The notes: a model not told the origin generated them from the letters alone. Counted from the first letter of the stretch, positions 37,783 through 49,161 are shown. The stretch is DNA of 64,000 nt from Cichorium intybus (GCA_023525715.1 CM042011.1:4366066-4430065); one strand, 5' to 3'. Numbers and translations: made by a program.

Positions 37783-38600
37783 GGTTGGTAGCACATTTAG
37801 AACTCTTTCATATCAAAACTTATCAATCTACCGGTTTTCGATGGTTAATTGAATCAGAATCATATTTTGAAAAGTTAACTGAAATGATCGGTTAGTTAAA
37901 TTTGTGAATCTAAATCTACATCGAAAAACCTAGTTAACCGACTTTCGGTTAACCTATTTTTCTGGTTAGATTATGCGGTTAACTTATTAACCATCTACGA
38001 ATTAAAATTTATGTTTCAAAACTAAAAAAACTCCATAAGTAATATAAAAAATAACAACAATCATTAAAAAAATGAATATAAGTTTAAAATTCAAACAAAC
38101 ATCATAAAAAATAACTGCAAAAAGTAAATAATGTCATCGTCTTATAAATTTGCACTTCAATAACATTTGTAATTTGCACATCTTATATTGGATCAAATAT
38201 TACTATATTAACTATTAAGGCAATAAAACATTCAATTTTTCGGTTCACTGCCCATGCTATAAAACATGAACTGTAACTGAATCGAAAAACCGAAAATTTT
38301 AGCGGCTCGGTTAACTAAACCGGAAAAAAATCAAAAAATTGGTTCAATCAACCTAAAAATTGAAACGATTTTTCTGATTTTCGATTCGTTCTTTCGGATT
38401 TCGGATTTCAGATTTTTAGAACACCCCTAATATTTGGGTTATGTATGGCGCCACAACAAGCTAATAAGCTCAGATAACTAGCTTATTTTTCGAGTTATTC
38501 ATGTTTGACAAACCACAAAGTAGCTTAAGCTAGATTTTTAAAATGTTATTTAAACTAGCGTTTCAACAAGTATATGAAGTTTTTTTTAGAATATTTTCAA
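37783..38600. other. Intergenic with remains of a CGGTTAAC-rich pseudo-palindromic repeat
   Basis: From about 37830 to 38432 the sequence starts with CCGGTTTTCGATGGTTAA and finishes with TTTTAGAACACCCCTAA. The outer thirds are rich in GGTTAAC / GTTAACC words and the middle is AT-rich, as in the repeat at 28755, but more decayed. 38440-38590 has TAAGCTAGTT words of the AAGCTAGCTT MITE type. No gene. Confidence 0.45.
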
Positions 38601-38618
38601 ATATATCAATAAATAAAG

Positions 38619-38850
38619 GGTTTTTTTTACAGAAAAGTCCCAATACTTTTTCTAAATTAACGAAAAAGTCCTAAAATATTTTTTTGAACAGAAAAATCCA
38701 GGAAAAAGTTTTCAATTTCGCCCTTTTTCTACCGGCTATCGGCAAAAATGGCGAAATTCAAAATTTTTTCCAGTTTCCTGGGCTTTTTTGTTCAAAAATT
38801 ATTTTGGGACTTTTTCGTTAATTTCCCTAAAATATCGGGACTTTCAGAAG
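38619..38850. repeat. Foldback element, 'GAAAAAGTCC' family, copy 1
   Basis: The left half (AAATTAACGAAAAAGTCCTA, AACAGAAAAATCCAGGAAAAA) returns as reverse complement (GGGACTTTTTCGTTAATTT), with the turn around CCGGCTATCGGCAAAAATGG. About 230 bp, non-coding. Confidence 0.85.
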
Positions 38851-39705
38851 AAAACTGTATAAAGTATATATTGAGAACGTTTTGATTAAAACCTACATAT
38901 GTGATATCTTGTATATACAGATTGAAATACAAGGTAATCGAGCCAATGATTGTGTGGAACAAAATAATATATATGACATTATTTGTCAATCTAATGTGAT
39001 TATCATTTGTTTTATTTTGCTAGAAAATGATGTGAAATTGAGCTAATTTTTTTCCTTTCTTTTATACCAAGAATGTTCCACAACAATGTGAGAAATTGGG
39101 TGGAAACAGATCAAAACTAAAAACATATTTATCAATTAGAGAGGTCATTGGGATATGCAACCATTTTTGCGTCTGAACTCCAACTAAGAATATAAGTGGC
39201 CTACTTCACTTCAGACCATTGTTAACTCTCGATTTCAAGCTGAAACTAATATCTTATAAGTATGTATAAAAAACTAAGTGAAAATTCAGGCTAAAAATAG
39301 GGTTGTTTCATTTAACCTACAAGTTTCACTATTTTGAAGCTTTCTCGTTCGAGTATTTGTTTTCTCCACCCACTGGACTAAACATACAAAGAACAAAAGC
39401 ATAGTAAATTAACCATTTATTTTTCATATCAAGTCATATATACAAAATTTGTTATCAACTTAAGAAAATTGATTAACCTTAGATTAAGTTTATTAAAGAA
39501 ACAATGAAATAAATCGTGAACGAGAAGATTTAAAATGCAAGACAACAAACTCTGCGCTAAAACTAACACGAGTAGGACACTAACCAATCCTTGAATGTCA
39601 TTAGTGAGAACTCTGAATCAGTACATTCAGGAAAAAAATTACACATAAGCAAGTAACACTGAATACCGCTTTGATATGAAAGTTGGAACACATAACCATA
39701 TGGTA
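38851..39705. other. Intergenic between two foldback copies
   Basis: No gene recognised. Confidence 0.4.
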
Positions 39706-39958
39706 TAAGGTTTTCTTCAGAAAAATCCTGATATTTTGGGGAAATTAACGAAAAAGTCCTAAAATAATTTTTTGAACAGAAAAGTCCAAGAAACTGGAAA
39801 AAGTTTTCAATTTCGCCATATTCTGCCGGTAGCCGGTAAAAAAATGGCGGAATTGAAAACTTTTTCCGGTTTTCTGGGCTTTTCTGTTCAAAAAAAATAT
39901 TCTGAGACTTTTTCGTTAATTTACTCAAAATATTGGGACTTTTCTATAGAAACCCCTT
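39706..39958. repeat. Foldback element, 'GAAAAAGTCC' family, copy 2
   Basis: Same family and orientation as 38619-38850: GGAAATTAACGAAAAAGTCC near 39738 and its complement near 39905, turning at CCGGTAGCCGG. The minus-strand open frame at 39563-39928 runs through it and is not a gene. Confidence 0.85.
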
Positions 39959-40143
39959 AAATAAAAAATATTTTTCTATGTATCCTTTTATATCATTTTA
40001 ATATTCCAACTACCATATTAACTAGTTTTTATCGAACAATAATTTTTATCAGTTAGTTTATTAGTTAGAAACTATTTTATCAACTATTAGCTAGTTTTTT
40101 TTTACTAGTAGCTAGTTTCTAGCTATCAACTAGCTTTTTAACT

Positions 40144-40416
40144 GCCAGTAATATCCAGCTTAGCTGGTTGAGGCGCTGGGTTTTACCCCATGTGGGCTGC
40201 AGGTTGTGAGTTCGATTCCCAAAGGGAGCGTTGCTTTAGCGTAATTTACTCACACCTCGTATGGGCACACTTGGGGGTTTTTTCCCTGGAATTCCCCTTG
40301 GGGGCTGGGTTTGCCCATGTTTAGCGGAGCTCGAACCTGGGGTGCTCGCTGAAATATTGCGGGTAGGCTTCCGTTGTGATAATTGCCGGTTCCAAAAAAA
40401 AAAAAAAAAAAAAAAA
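40144..40416 (+). mobile_element. tRNA-derived SINE with perfect 16-bp target duplication
   Basis: About 273 bp ending in a poly-A tail of about 30 bases. An RNA polymerase III A box (TAGCTGGTTGAGG, near 40162) and B box (GAGTTCGATTCCC, near 40209) lie at tRNA-like spacing. The flanks carry an exact 16-bp duplication AACTAGCTTTTTAACT at 40128-40143 and 40417-40432. The perfect duplication and clean tail suggest a fairly recent LINE-mediated insertion. The insertion split an older AGCTAG-rich repeat. Confidence 0.92.
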
Positions 40417-40432
40417 AACTAGCTTTTTAACT

Positions 40433-41696
40433 TCAAACATAACTTTAAATATTACATATTTTGCCATGTGATTGTCAAAATCTTATAATATATATTTTTA
40501 TATCCGTTTAATTTGTTCCACGTCACATAATACTCTCAAGTTTAACAACACAAATAACCAAAATATATTTTGCTGTTTATAGCTTTTTACCTCAACAGCT
40601 GTTTAACAAAAAAAAAAAAAAAATGTACTCTAACTTATCTTTTTGTAGCTTTAAACAATTATAATGATAACTTTAAAAAATAGTAAAAATTATGTAATCT
40701 GAATAATTGGAACCTCATTCTAAATTTTGAAGTACCAAAATTAGCCTTATAGCATCATATGCAAGCTACCAAACTACCATAACAAACAAGGTGCCCACTA
40801 GCTTATAGGGACCTCAACATGGGTGATATCGAGAAAGAGAATGTCTTTTGTAAGTACACCTATCAAACACCCTTTCATTATCAAAATTTCACATAGTACT
40901 GCCAAGTGCCAACAACTATAACAAAATTTTAAAAAGGTTACCACAAATACATAATGATGAACGAACTTAGGATGTAGGAGAATGAATATATAAATATCTT
41001 TTGTCCACTTTTTAGTATCACAGATAATTAATATATAAATTAATACAAATAATAATATTTTTTGAAGTAATATATTTGAATACATTTTGAAAGACTTTCG
41101 GCTCACTTCATTCGTTTTTATTTTGATTTTTAAAAATATACAAGTGCTCGTTTAACCAGTTAAAAAGTAAAGTATAACTTAAATGAACATAAGTAGTTTT
41201 AGATCATATTACCACAACATAATGATTCTTAAATCCACAATGACATGAAAGTTGTATCCAATTTTTTATAGAGCTGTTGCAACATCAAAGCTTTTGTAAA
41301 GATAATATATTGCTAGAAAATCAAAACAAATTTTATCTTCACCAGCAATATCACTTCAAAATAATGTTGATCTAACAATAATCATTTATTTAATAACATG
41401 ATAAGTATTAGGTGTCTTGTATTTCAACGATGTTATGTTGGATTGGTTTTAAGTATGGATAATACAATTACGTATGACCCATCAACTATTTCGAATATAT
41501 GTAGAGGAAACCAACCTCATATTTTGCACCCATTCTACCCATGTGATCTAGTATAGCATCTTATATTATTTATCCCAAAAAATGTCGTAAATTTTGAATT
41601 GCAATGTTTATCCATTAAATTAAAATAATGAGTGATTAAAATGACGATGACATGATAGCAATTAATTGAAAAAATATAATTGTTTTTTATTTTGTA
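40433..41696. other. Intergenic
   Basis: 40433-40620 continues the AGCTTTTT-rich repeat that the SINE interrupted (ending near CTCAACAGCTGTTTAAC and a poly-A run). The rest shows no gene. The minus-strand frame at 40798-41106 is not recognised. Confidence 0.4.
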
Positions 41697-41704
41697 GTAA
41701 CCAG

Positions 41705-41876
41705 CAATGGCGGATTTGTATAGTGTCCTGGGGTGGCTCAGGACAAAGCTAAATTTTGTACACGCAGTGCAATTTTTTTTCTAATAGGGTGCAACTCCGC
41801 AGGAAAAAAAGTGTCAATACTTAATAGGGTGCATCTCCAGTGCAACGACTATTGGTAAATCATGCATCCGCCCTTG
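41705..41876. mobile_element. hAT-type MITE
   Basis: Ends CAATGGCGGATTTG / CATGCATCCGCCCTTG bound 172 bp. The CARNGGCGGA style is usual for plant hAT MITEs. An 8-bp duplication with one mismatch lies outside: GTAACCAG (41697-41704) and ATAACCAG (41877-41884). Non-coding. Confidence 0.75.
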
Positions 41877-41921
41877 ATAACCAGTAATGATAAATTAGGC
41901 AAATTGGTTAACAATAAATAT

Positions 41922-42086
41922 GTGGTGCGGTATTTTCCCAAGTTATCTTCAGATGACCTATCTAAATTACCACCGGATCTTCAAGTTAAATTCCAAATTA
42001 ACATGATACTGGGTACCACAAGCACTTCCAAAACACAATATCGTTTGGCACCCACCATATTGATAGAGTTAATGACTCAACCTTAA
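41922..42086 (+). pseudogene. Ty3/Gypsy pol relic (protease-RT junction)
   Basis: The peptide VVRYFPKLSSDDLSKLPPD followed by KFQINMILGTTSTSKTQYRL and AP...ELMTQ aligns in order with the segment before the Gypsy reverse transcriptase (VV-FP---DL--LPP---V-F-I-L-PG--P-SK-PYR-AP-E--EL--QL). The frame stops at 42084 exactly where the RT palm would continue, and downstream DNA is not clearly related. It is a 55-codon fragment. The hAT MITE ends 45 bp upstream. Confidence 0.7.
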
Positions 42087-43129
42087 GATTGAGGGATCAA
42101 AAAAAAATCTCCACTAGGGAAAGTAGGTGGTTTGGGTGATTAGTGTAGGAGTAGGAGAATGATAGATTTGCCGTTCAAAAAAAAGGTTTTGTTCGACTGG
42201 TCATGATCATCCGGTCAAAAATCATGATTTTAATAGCCATGATTGTATTTATACTTAATATATTAAATTTCTATAAAAGAAATACAAATAACAATATTAA
42301 CGGGTTAAGGGATCAATCCAATCTAACATGATACATCTCATTATAAACCAACTCTGATCTATTCCTAATTCTTCCAGCTTATCCATCTATCTCCTTTTAA
42401 ACAAGATAATTCAATTTCATTAAAGACCCCAAAGGAATGGGGGTGATATAAGTAGTGTTGAAACTGTTCAAAAATACATGTTGTATCATGAGGTCCTCTT
42501 CCCATTGGGGAACACCATCACATGCGTATATTATCTTGTTTGGTTCAACTGCCATGTAATGATGGGTAAACCTTTCATTTGATATCAAAGGATACAAACA
42601 AGCCAAATTGGTCCTTCGTTATTTTAATGTATCAAAATAATTGAGTTGTATTTAATCAGACCAAATTAAATGATTGAGATTTATTCAACATAGGTGTAAA
42701 TGCCATTTAATACATTCATACGAAGAATATTAGATAATTTAAGATTGTGTATAATAGCGTTCTATATTGTTTCCTTTTAACATATTGGAATTGTTTATGT
42801 TTAATTGCTTATAACTTCTTAATTTTTTCTATTTAACATATCAACTCATCTATGTTCAAATGCTTATAATCTTTTAAACCATATTATTTAAAAAAAAAAA
42901 AGTATTTGACAAGTTTATTCATTGGCAAGTCAACCTATTCGATTCGACAAATAATTACAAAAAACTATTTGACACTTGATATATAATAACATCTCAAATG
43001 GTAATATATTTTTTTTAAACTCTTTTTTTTATTAAAACAAGTTTTTGAATATTTTTTCACAAATGGAGAATGTAAGTTTTTAAAAGGGGTCACCTAAATC
43101 ATTTAGTAAATTTCACCCGCTTATTTATG
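42087..43129. other. Intergenic with one unassigned minus-strand frame
   Basis: A 69-codon minus-strand frame at 42397-42606 (HHYMAVEPNKIIYACDGVPQ...) has varied, protein-like composition but no family I recognise and no ATG context worth calling. The rest is AT-rich. Confidence 0.3.
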
Positions 43130-43374
43130 TTAGGCTGATGGGAGTACCCATCACTTTATCCAAAAGTGATGGGCGCCACGTCATCGCCACATAGGATTTT
43201 ATCCCATCACACTCTATCACATTACCCCCTTTATACCCATCACATTTTCATCACACCACATCATCTTTTTAATTAAAAAAAATTCAAAAATAAATTAAAA
43301 CATAATTTTTAAATTAAAAACCATTTCATTAAAAATAAAAATTACAAAAAAAAAACAAACTTAGAAAATAAAAA

Positions 43375-44661
43375 TTACACTAAAAATAAAAATAAACGTA
43401 AACTAGTTGTCGTCATCGGTGTCGGTGTCGTTGTCGTTGTTGTTCCCGGGGCGATATTTAGCGCGTACACTTTCCCGCATCGCCAAGAAAATTTCCAAAT
43501 CCTCGCCCTCGAAGTCGGATGGTTTTTTGTCAAGAAGTCGATATCGGCGTTTCGTTGTAACTCCCGTTGCGTTTGGACAATTTGCCGTTGCGTTTTGACA
43601 ATTTCTTTTTCCACCCGACCCATAATCCCGACCTTTTCGCTTTGTAATTGGACGTATCTGTCGAATTTGTCGCCAAACAATTCCATAACGCTCGACTCGG
43701 AACCGGAACCCGAAGCCGCTTTCTTGCCGTCTTTTTTTGCCCGGTCTCGCCCAATAGGTCGACGGATCGGTTGGGGTTCGTCTTCATCGAGATCGACGGG
43801 CTCGTCGTTCACGTCAATATAAGTTCGTCCGTCCGATTGTTGTGACGTCCCTTGGTGGACCGACCTCGATCGTTTAGTTCCCGAAGATTGCGAATCTTCG
43901 ACAAGAAGCCATTTCGGTTGTTTTTTCAACTCGTTCCAAGCTTGTATATACGGGAACGCTTTCCGAGTGGGCGTTGTTGTTTCGTATTGTTTTAACGCCG
44001 CGTTGAAAACATCGAAGTCGTTGGACCCGCTTTTCCGCATATTCGAGAGATTGTTGAAGATGCCGTTAAAAGCGTTGAGCTTTAGTCGCATCTCTTGAAA
44101 TTTCCCCGAAATTTTATCCATGATCCGTTTTTTTTCGCCCATAAGCTCATAAAAAGTCGCTTGAACTTTGTTCCAAAAAGTATCAAGCGTTTGCGAGTCC
44201 CCGACGATCGGGTCAACGGAAGCGGAAATGTACGCCTTCACCAAGTTTAACTCCTCCTCTTTCGTCCAATTCGTTCTTTTTTCGCCCCCCGTTTGTTTTG
44301 TCTTCTTCCTTGCGGCTCGGCGAGTTTGGTTGTCCCCTTCCTCTTGTGTCTCTTGAACCATATCGGGAGACACCGGTTGCGGTTGCGGTGGTGGTTGTGA
44401 CATCGGTGGTTGCGACGACTGGGCTTGGAATCCTTGCGGTTGAAACGGAAACGGGGGTTGAAATTGTTGATATGGGTTGAATGGCGGATATGGTTGTTGA
44501 AAAAGTGGTGGTTGTGCGATCGGAGACCCGCCTTGAAGTAAATTCATAAAACCACCGCGGGGCGATTCAAGATTCGGGTATTGGCGCGGGGTCGAGTTTA
44601 ATCCAAACGGATCATACTCGCGGTTTTGGTTTGAAGGTGGGGTGTTTGGGTTTTGTTCCAT
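43375..44661 (-). CDS. Harbinger/Pong-type ORF1, Myb/SANT-like DNA-binding protein, C-terminus frameshifted
   Basis: In complete Harbinger elements ORF1 helps the transposase bind DNA and enter the nucleus. The 428-codon frame starts MEQNPNTPPS. Residues 1-110 are Gln/Pro-rich; 113-125 is basic (RRAARKKTKQ). About 131-225 is the trihelix-like Myb domain with the family pattern W-x-EEE-x-L---AY, S-D-x-VG--Q, FW. A conserved AWNELKKQPKW ends at 251, and a Glu/Gln coiled stretch follows. After about residue 380 the frame becomes atypical. A T6 run at 43524-43529 (A6 in sense) is where one lost base would account for it: in the neighbouring frame the sense strand encodes KPSDFEGEDLEIFL...RAKYRPG and a stop at 43403, a normal family C-terminus. 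Annotation pipelines often mislabel such proteins 'glutathione S-transferase T3-like' or 'NAM-associated'. Confidence 0.8.
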   Translation of the reverse strand: MEQNPNTPPSNQNREYDPFGLNSTPRQYPNLESPRGGFMNLLQGGSPIAQPPLFQQPYPPFNPYQQFQPPFPFQPQGFQAQSSQPPMSQPPPQPQPVSPDMVQETQEEGDNQTRRAARKKTKQTGGEKRTNWTKEEELNLVKAYISASVDPIVGDSQTLDTFWNKVQATFYELMGEKKRIMDKISGKFQEMRLKLNAFNGIFNNLSNMRKSGSNDFDVFNAALKQYETTTPTRKAFPYIQAWNELKKQPKWLLVEDSQSSGTKRSRSVHQGTSQQSDGRTYIDVNDEPVDLDEDEPQPIRRPIGRDRAKKDGKKAASGSGSESSVMELFGDKFDRYVQLQSEKVGIMGRVEKEIVKTQRQIVQTQRELQRNADIDFLTKNHPTSRARIWKFSWRCGKVYALNIAPGTTTTTTPTPMTTTSLRLFLFLV

Positions 44662-44734
44662 TGCAAAAGAATTTTGAAATTTTTATGTTTGAGAGGTTAA
44701 AAAGATGAAGAATATGTGTGTAAATGTTAAAAAG

Positions 44735-44739
<5 letters not shown>

Positions 44740-44818
<79 letters not shown>
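44740..44818. repeat. TA microsatellite inside the Harbinger element
   Basis: About 79 bp of AT dinucleotides, 79-157 bp before the ORF1 start codon in sense direction. Confidence 0.95.
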
Positions 44819-44822
<4 letters not shown>

Positions 44823-45034
44823 ATATGGGTAATTTTTAAAAAAAGTAATTTTTTTAAAGCTTCTAGCCGTTGTCAACGGCTACTTTCCCCTGATTGGATG
44901 TGATAGAGCGTGAAAGGGAGCACGGTGGAACACGATCACGCCCCATCACGGTAGCACGGGGCGGTGTGCACGCCGTGATGGGTGCCACCGTGTCCATCAC
45001 GGCCTCTCTTCACGGTGTATTCCCAATGGTCTTA

Positions 45035-45444
45035 TACGTTTTGTATAATTTCGTCTTATATTTTATGATATTTTATTTTATAGTTTATTTATTTATATAT
45101 TATGTTTATATTAGTTTATCTATTAAATTAAAGATACGAATTAAAAATGAAGATATCTTATAAAAATTTATATCACTAATAAGTAATCGTCAAACATTCA
45201 AAATACACAATTGTCAAATATTATAAAACATTACAATTTGGACTTCAAAAATATGTATTGTAATATTTCTATTAATGCAAATACTAATATCTAGTAATGT
45301 CATTTTCAAGAAATATGTCATACGGTTAAAAATAAGAAATTATACGACATAATAACATTTAAAATAGATAAATAAATAAATCAATTTGTAATCTATTTTT
45401 GAAAAGATTAATCATTAAAGAAGATTTATGATAATATATTTTTC
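45035..45444. other. Intergenic, AT-rich
   Basis: No gene recognised between two Harbinger-type elements. Confidence 0.4.
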
Positions 45445-45447
45445 TTA

Positions 45448-46328
45448 GGTTGTGTTTAATAGTTGCTCATTGAGTTAAATGACCCAGTTTTGACTGAGTC
45501 AGAAGCTCAGACTGAGTAAGCATCTGACTAAAATCATGTTGTTTGATTATGCATCTGATTAAATTTGTTAAATGACGAAAATGATAATACCTTCGCCTCA
45601 GATTCTCATTCACCCATGTCACATACTTTCCTCTTAAGTAGTCGTATTGGTTTTTCATTTGTCTACGACTTGATCATTACAAATTAAATAATCCAAAAGT
45701 TAACCAAATGATAATATTGTCATCTTTTATAGTAGACATATGTCTATGACTTGATTATTACAAATTAAAGAATCAAAATGTTAACCAAATGAAATCAAAA
45801 CTTGTTGGAACATAGACCAAGTATCTATTGGGTTTTAAAACTAATAAACTAATAAACTGACTCCATTTTCAATCCTTTCATTACATTCTTAGAGAGGTCT
45901 TCCTTTAACTTTTTAACAACTCTATCTTCTTCAACCGGAATATGCAATTCCCACACCTTAGAAATATCTTCTGATTCCGATTACATCACTAATTCCGACA
46001 CCTTGGAACCCAAATCCTCATCAGAATCGGAATCATGATATTCGTTCTTCATCATCTCATTGTTAAAATTTGGGAAGAAATGGATGCTTTAATCGAATCA
46101 TGATATTAGCTCTTACTGGGAAGAAATCCTCTAGGGGTGCAGCAATTTTGGAAGCAACAAAGCGCAGCAAAAGGAATGTGCATTTTTTTCTAGTTAGCTA
46201 TATGTGAACTCACTCAAATGAATACGGACCGAGTGAGAGGTGTTTTTTTGGTCCATCAAACAGTCTGACTCAGACCGAGTCAGACGTTACCTCTTATTGA
46301 CCCAGTAAGAGCTAAATTAAACACAGCC
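45448..46328. mobile_element. Non-autonomous PIF/Harbinger-type element, 881 bp
   Basis: Ends GGTTGTGTTTAATAG and, on the minus strand, GGCTGTGTTTAATTT; TTA flanks at 45445-45447 and 46329-46331. Subterminal DNA is rich in GACTGAGTCAG / CTGACTCAG palindromes on both sides. The middle (45850-46200) has higher complexity but no recognised protein. Confidence 0.8.
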
Positions 46329-46331
46329 TTA

Positions 46332-47351
46332 GATAAAAGTTAGTGAAAAACTGATATAATAAAAACAATAAGTATTTCAAGGGTTAATCATTATAGATAT
46401 TTTAACTAACTTGTTTTCTACGTCAATCTGAAGTCTTATATTTATTTTCATATTTGAGTATTGATATTTTAGTCATTAGGTAAAAGATAATAGTATTATT
46501 ATAAAGGTGGGAGGAAATCATATGTGAGAGTCTTAACATTCTATTTGTCATACAGACGTCACATCATTTTTTTTTGTATCCTCTCACTTATATATATATA
46601 TTCAACCTACAACACAATAAAATAAATATTCAATGTAATGAGTTAGTGTTTTAATGATAAGTAAGATGAGTTGGAAGATAGAAAGTTTTGACATTAAAAT
46701 AAATATTCAATGTAATGAGTTAGTTTTCATTTGTGGTTTAATATAAATAGTTAACTCCAACCACATAAAATCATTCATTTATACTAGCGCTTTCATCATT
46801 CAAATGACATATACTAACACACTTGAGCTTAACTCATTGAAAGATGATTGAGTTATTCAAGTGTGGTTATATAGGATGTGCGAATCAACTAATCAATTGT
46901 TTTATAATGAATAAGTAAGATAAATAAAATTATAAAATTATAACTTTTAAAAATATTTAAAAATAATAAATAATAATAATTAAGATAAATTGGTCAATTG
47001 ATGTTAATTAGTGTAAAAATAACTTTCTACTTATACGTAAAATTATAACTGTTAGAAATAGCTAAAAATAATAGATAATAATAAATGGTTTTATAATGAA
47101 TATATTAAATGATATCAAAACTTTACATATTGACGATCTTTTATAAAATTTAATAATAATAATCGATCTGTAAGCTAGTTAACAATAATAACTAATAATA
47201 AAATGAAGTTATAAATTACACAACTTTATATTACAAACAATGATTGATATTTTAGATAATTATCTTGATCAAAATTTAAAAATTTTGTCAAATAAGTGAA
47301 CTTTTAATTATTTAAGGTAATACTAAATTGAGAACTACATTTGTTTTGTTC
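46332..47351. other. Intergenic, AT-rich
   Basis: No gene. A short direct repeat AAATATTCAATGTAATGAGT occurs near 46625 and 46702. 46900-47200 has repeated 'aataataa' low complexity. Confidence 0.45.
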
Positions 47352-47356
47352 ACTAC

Positions 47357-48645
47357 TGTAACACCCGATATTTATAATACAGATGCACCCAAGATTTTAC
47401 AAAAAAAAGACATAGGGTGGTGTAATATGTATATAGATCACGATCCATAAGTTGTTATAAAAATACATATACAAAAGTTTACGCCAAGATCGAGCCGAGT
47501 TTACAACGAGTCTATCAAAAAGTAGTACTAAGAGAGTCAAGTCTAGACATCTATCTCTCTGCAACTGCTTTACCTCTATTGGTGTCATTGGGCCCGGAAA
47601 CATACAGTTCAACAATCGGTGATCTACAAGAGCTTAGTGAGTAAGTAAGTATATATAATTACAGCAACAACACAAGCATAATTAAAAATGCGAAGTAAAC
47701 TTCTATGATCAAATAAAATTCCATCCTCAGCTATAAAATAGTCGGTAATAATCTGCTATGATTGCAATTTGACAGTTACATTCAACTATAACTATTAGTT
47801 CAGTTGCATTTAGTTACAACTGTATATATCAACTTTATGGCTGTATTCAGCTACAACCAGTTAAATTCAACTATTAAGAGTTGCATTCAGCTACAACTCG
47901 TTTTCAAGTCTACTAAAGTAATTGCATTCAACTATGATATTCAGCATCAGTTTGAGATGATTGCATTCAACTTGATTAGATTCGAGAAGTGGTATCCCCG
48001 AGCTTCCAATTCTCGTCCCTTTTCTATGTTCATTATCTCAATCTCCAAGTGAAATCTAGTTAGTCTAAGCAAATGCCTACCTAATTTTCCGTTTCCCTTG
48101 ATTTTTAGTTGAAAATTTGATGTAATTTGCTTCTAGTTCGTCCCTTAGGTCTGAAAAGGGGAGTTTTTGTCAAAAGACCGACTTAATAGTCTTTAAGGGA
48201 ATTCTGCTGTATCATTCATCGTGTCGCTAACTTATAAGGGCACACCACTAAGTGTGGAGTCATTGCATCGCTACCCTAGTATAGGGTCGCGATCAAGGTA
48301 TTGCCTCTTTAGGCATTCTACTTTGTTAAATCCTTACAAAATGGCAACATACTATGTAATACCAAAACCAGCTATTCATAGCGGCGCTAAGTGCACAGCT
48401 GTACTTAGCTTTGTCCGAATTCCGGTTTTTGTCCCTGTTTTAACCCAATCATTTTACTGCTACAATTTCGTTCCTGTAACTTTCTAATTTATAACTTCAC
48501 TGTAGGTTAATAATTGCAAAAATGGACCAAAATGCCTTTACGATACTTCTTAACCATTTTAACACAATTACAAGTCTACAACCAAATGTAAATTAGAACT
48601 TACCCACATACGCCTCAATCATTTTTATCAAAAGTGAGTGTCACA
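47357..48645. mobile_element. Possible solo LTR, 1,289 bp
   Basis: Starts TGTAACACCCGATATTTA and ends AAAGTGAGTGTCACA, TG...CA with inverted TGTRACAC ends. The flanks are ACTAC (47352-47356) and AGTAC (48646-48650), four of five matching. The interior has an imperfect short tandem repeat built on GCATTCAACTATAACT (47780-47960). Open frames inside are not genes. Confidence 0.5.
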
Positions 48646-48650
48646 AGTAC

Positions 48651-48860
48651 CAAATCACGGATAGAGATTATAGAGTGATGTGACTCTAGTAGATGTATAT
48701 ATATTATTATATCATTCAAAATGATTGTAATTTTATATATAAGTTTATTGTAATAATTTTACTTTTATAGTTAATGTGAATGATAATTTTCAATAGTATG
48801 TATTTATATAAAGCTGACTATGTAATTTTAATCAGCACAACGAGTGGACATTATCCTAGT
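48651..48860. other. Intergenic spacer
   Basis: AT-rich; nothing recognised. Confidence 0.4.
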
Positions 48861-48863
48861 TAA

Positions 48864-49158
48864 GGCCACCCGGTGTGGGTCCGAGGAAGAGTGCGAGCTT
48901 GCACTTTCCTTGCGGGGAACACGGCCCCCCACACCAAGAGCACCTCTCACTTTTCTCCCGCAAGGGGAGATGGCGTCGCGCGAGGAAATCGAAACCAAGT
49001 CATGTGGCTTGTACATCGAGCTTAATTAATTGTACCAAAATCAAGGGGAAGCGAGGGGTAACAATTTGAAAGGTGAGAAGAAGAGTGAGGGGATGCTGAC
49101 TGGATGCTGACTTGACAAAGAAAAAATGAGAACTGATGAGACCCCACACCGTTGGGCC
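48864..49158. mobile_element. PIF/Harbinger-type MITE
   Basis: Ends GGCCACCCGGTGTGGG / CCCACACCGTTGGGCC bound 295 bp with TAA at 48861-48863 and 49159-49161. GC-rich outer parts and several overlapping open frames on both strands are explained by the element, not by a gene. Confidence 0.85.
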
Positions 49159-49161
49159 TAA

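Larger units (their letters stand above)
43133..45031 (-). mobile_element. PIF/Harbinger-type element retaining only ORF1
   Basis: TTA lies immediately outside both ends (43130-43132 and 45032-45034). Ends GGCTGATGGGAGTACCC and, on the minus strand, GACCATTGGGAATACAC match at 11 of 17. Subterminal regions share GTGATGGG, GCCACCGTG and CCCATCACGG words in inverted orientation. It is 1,899 bp long with one gene, the Myb-like ORF1; the DDE transposase (ORF2) that Pong/PIF elements carry is absent. A TA microsatellite (44740-44818) lies just upstream of ORF1. Confidence 0.75.
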
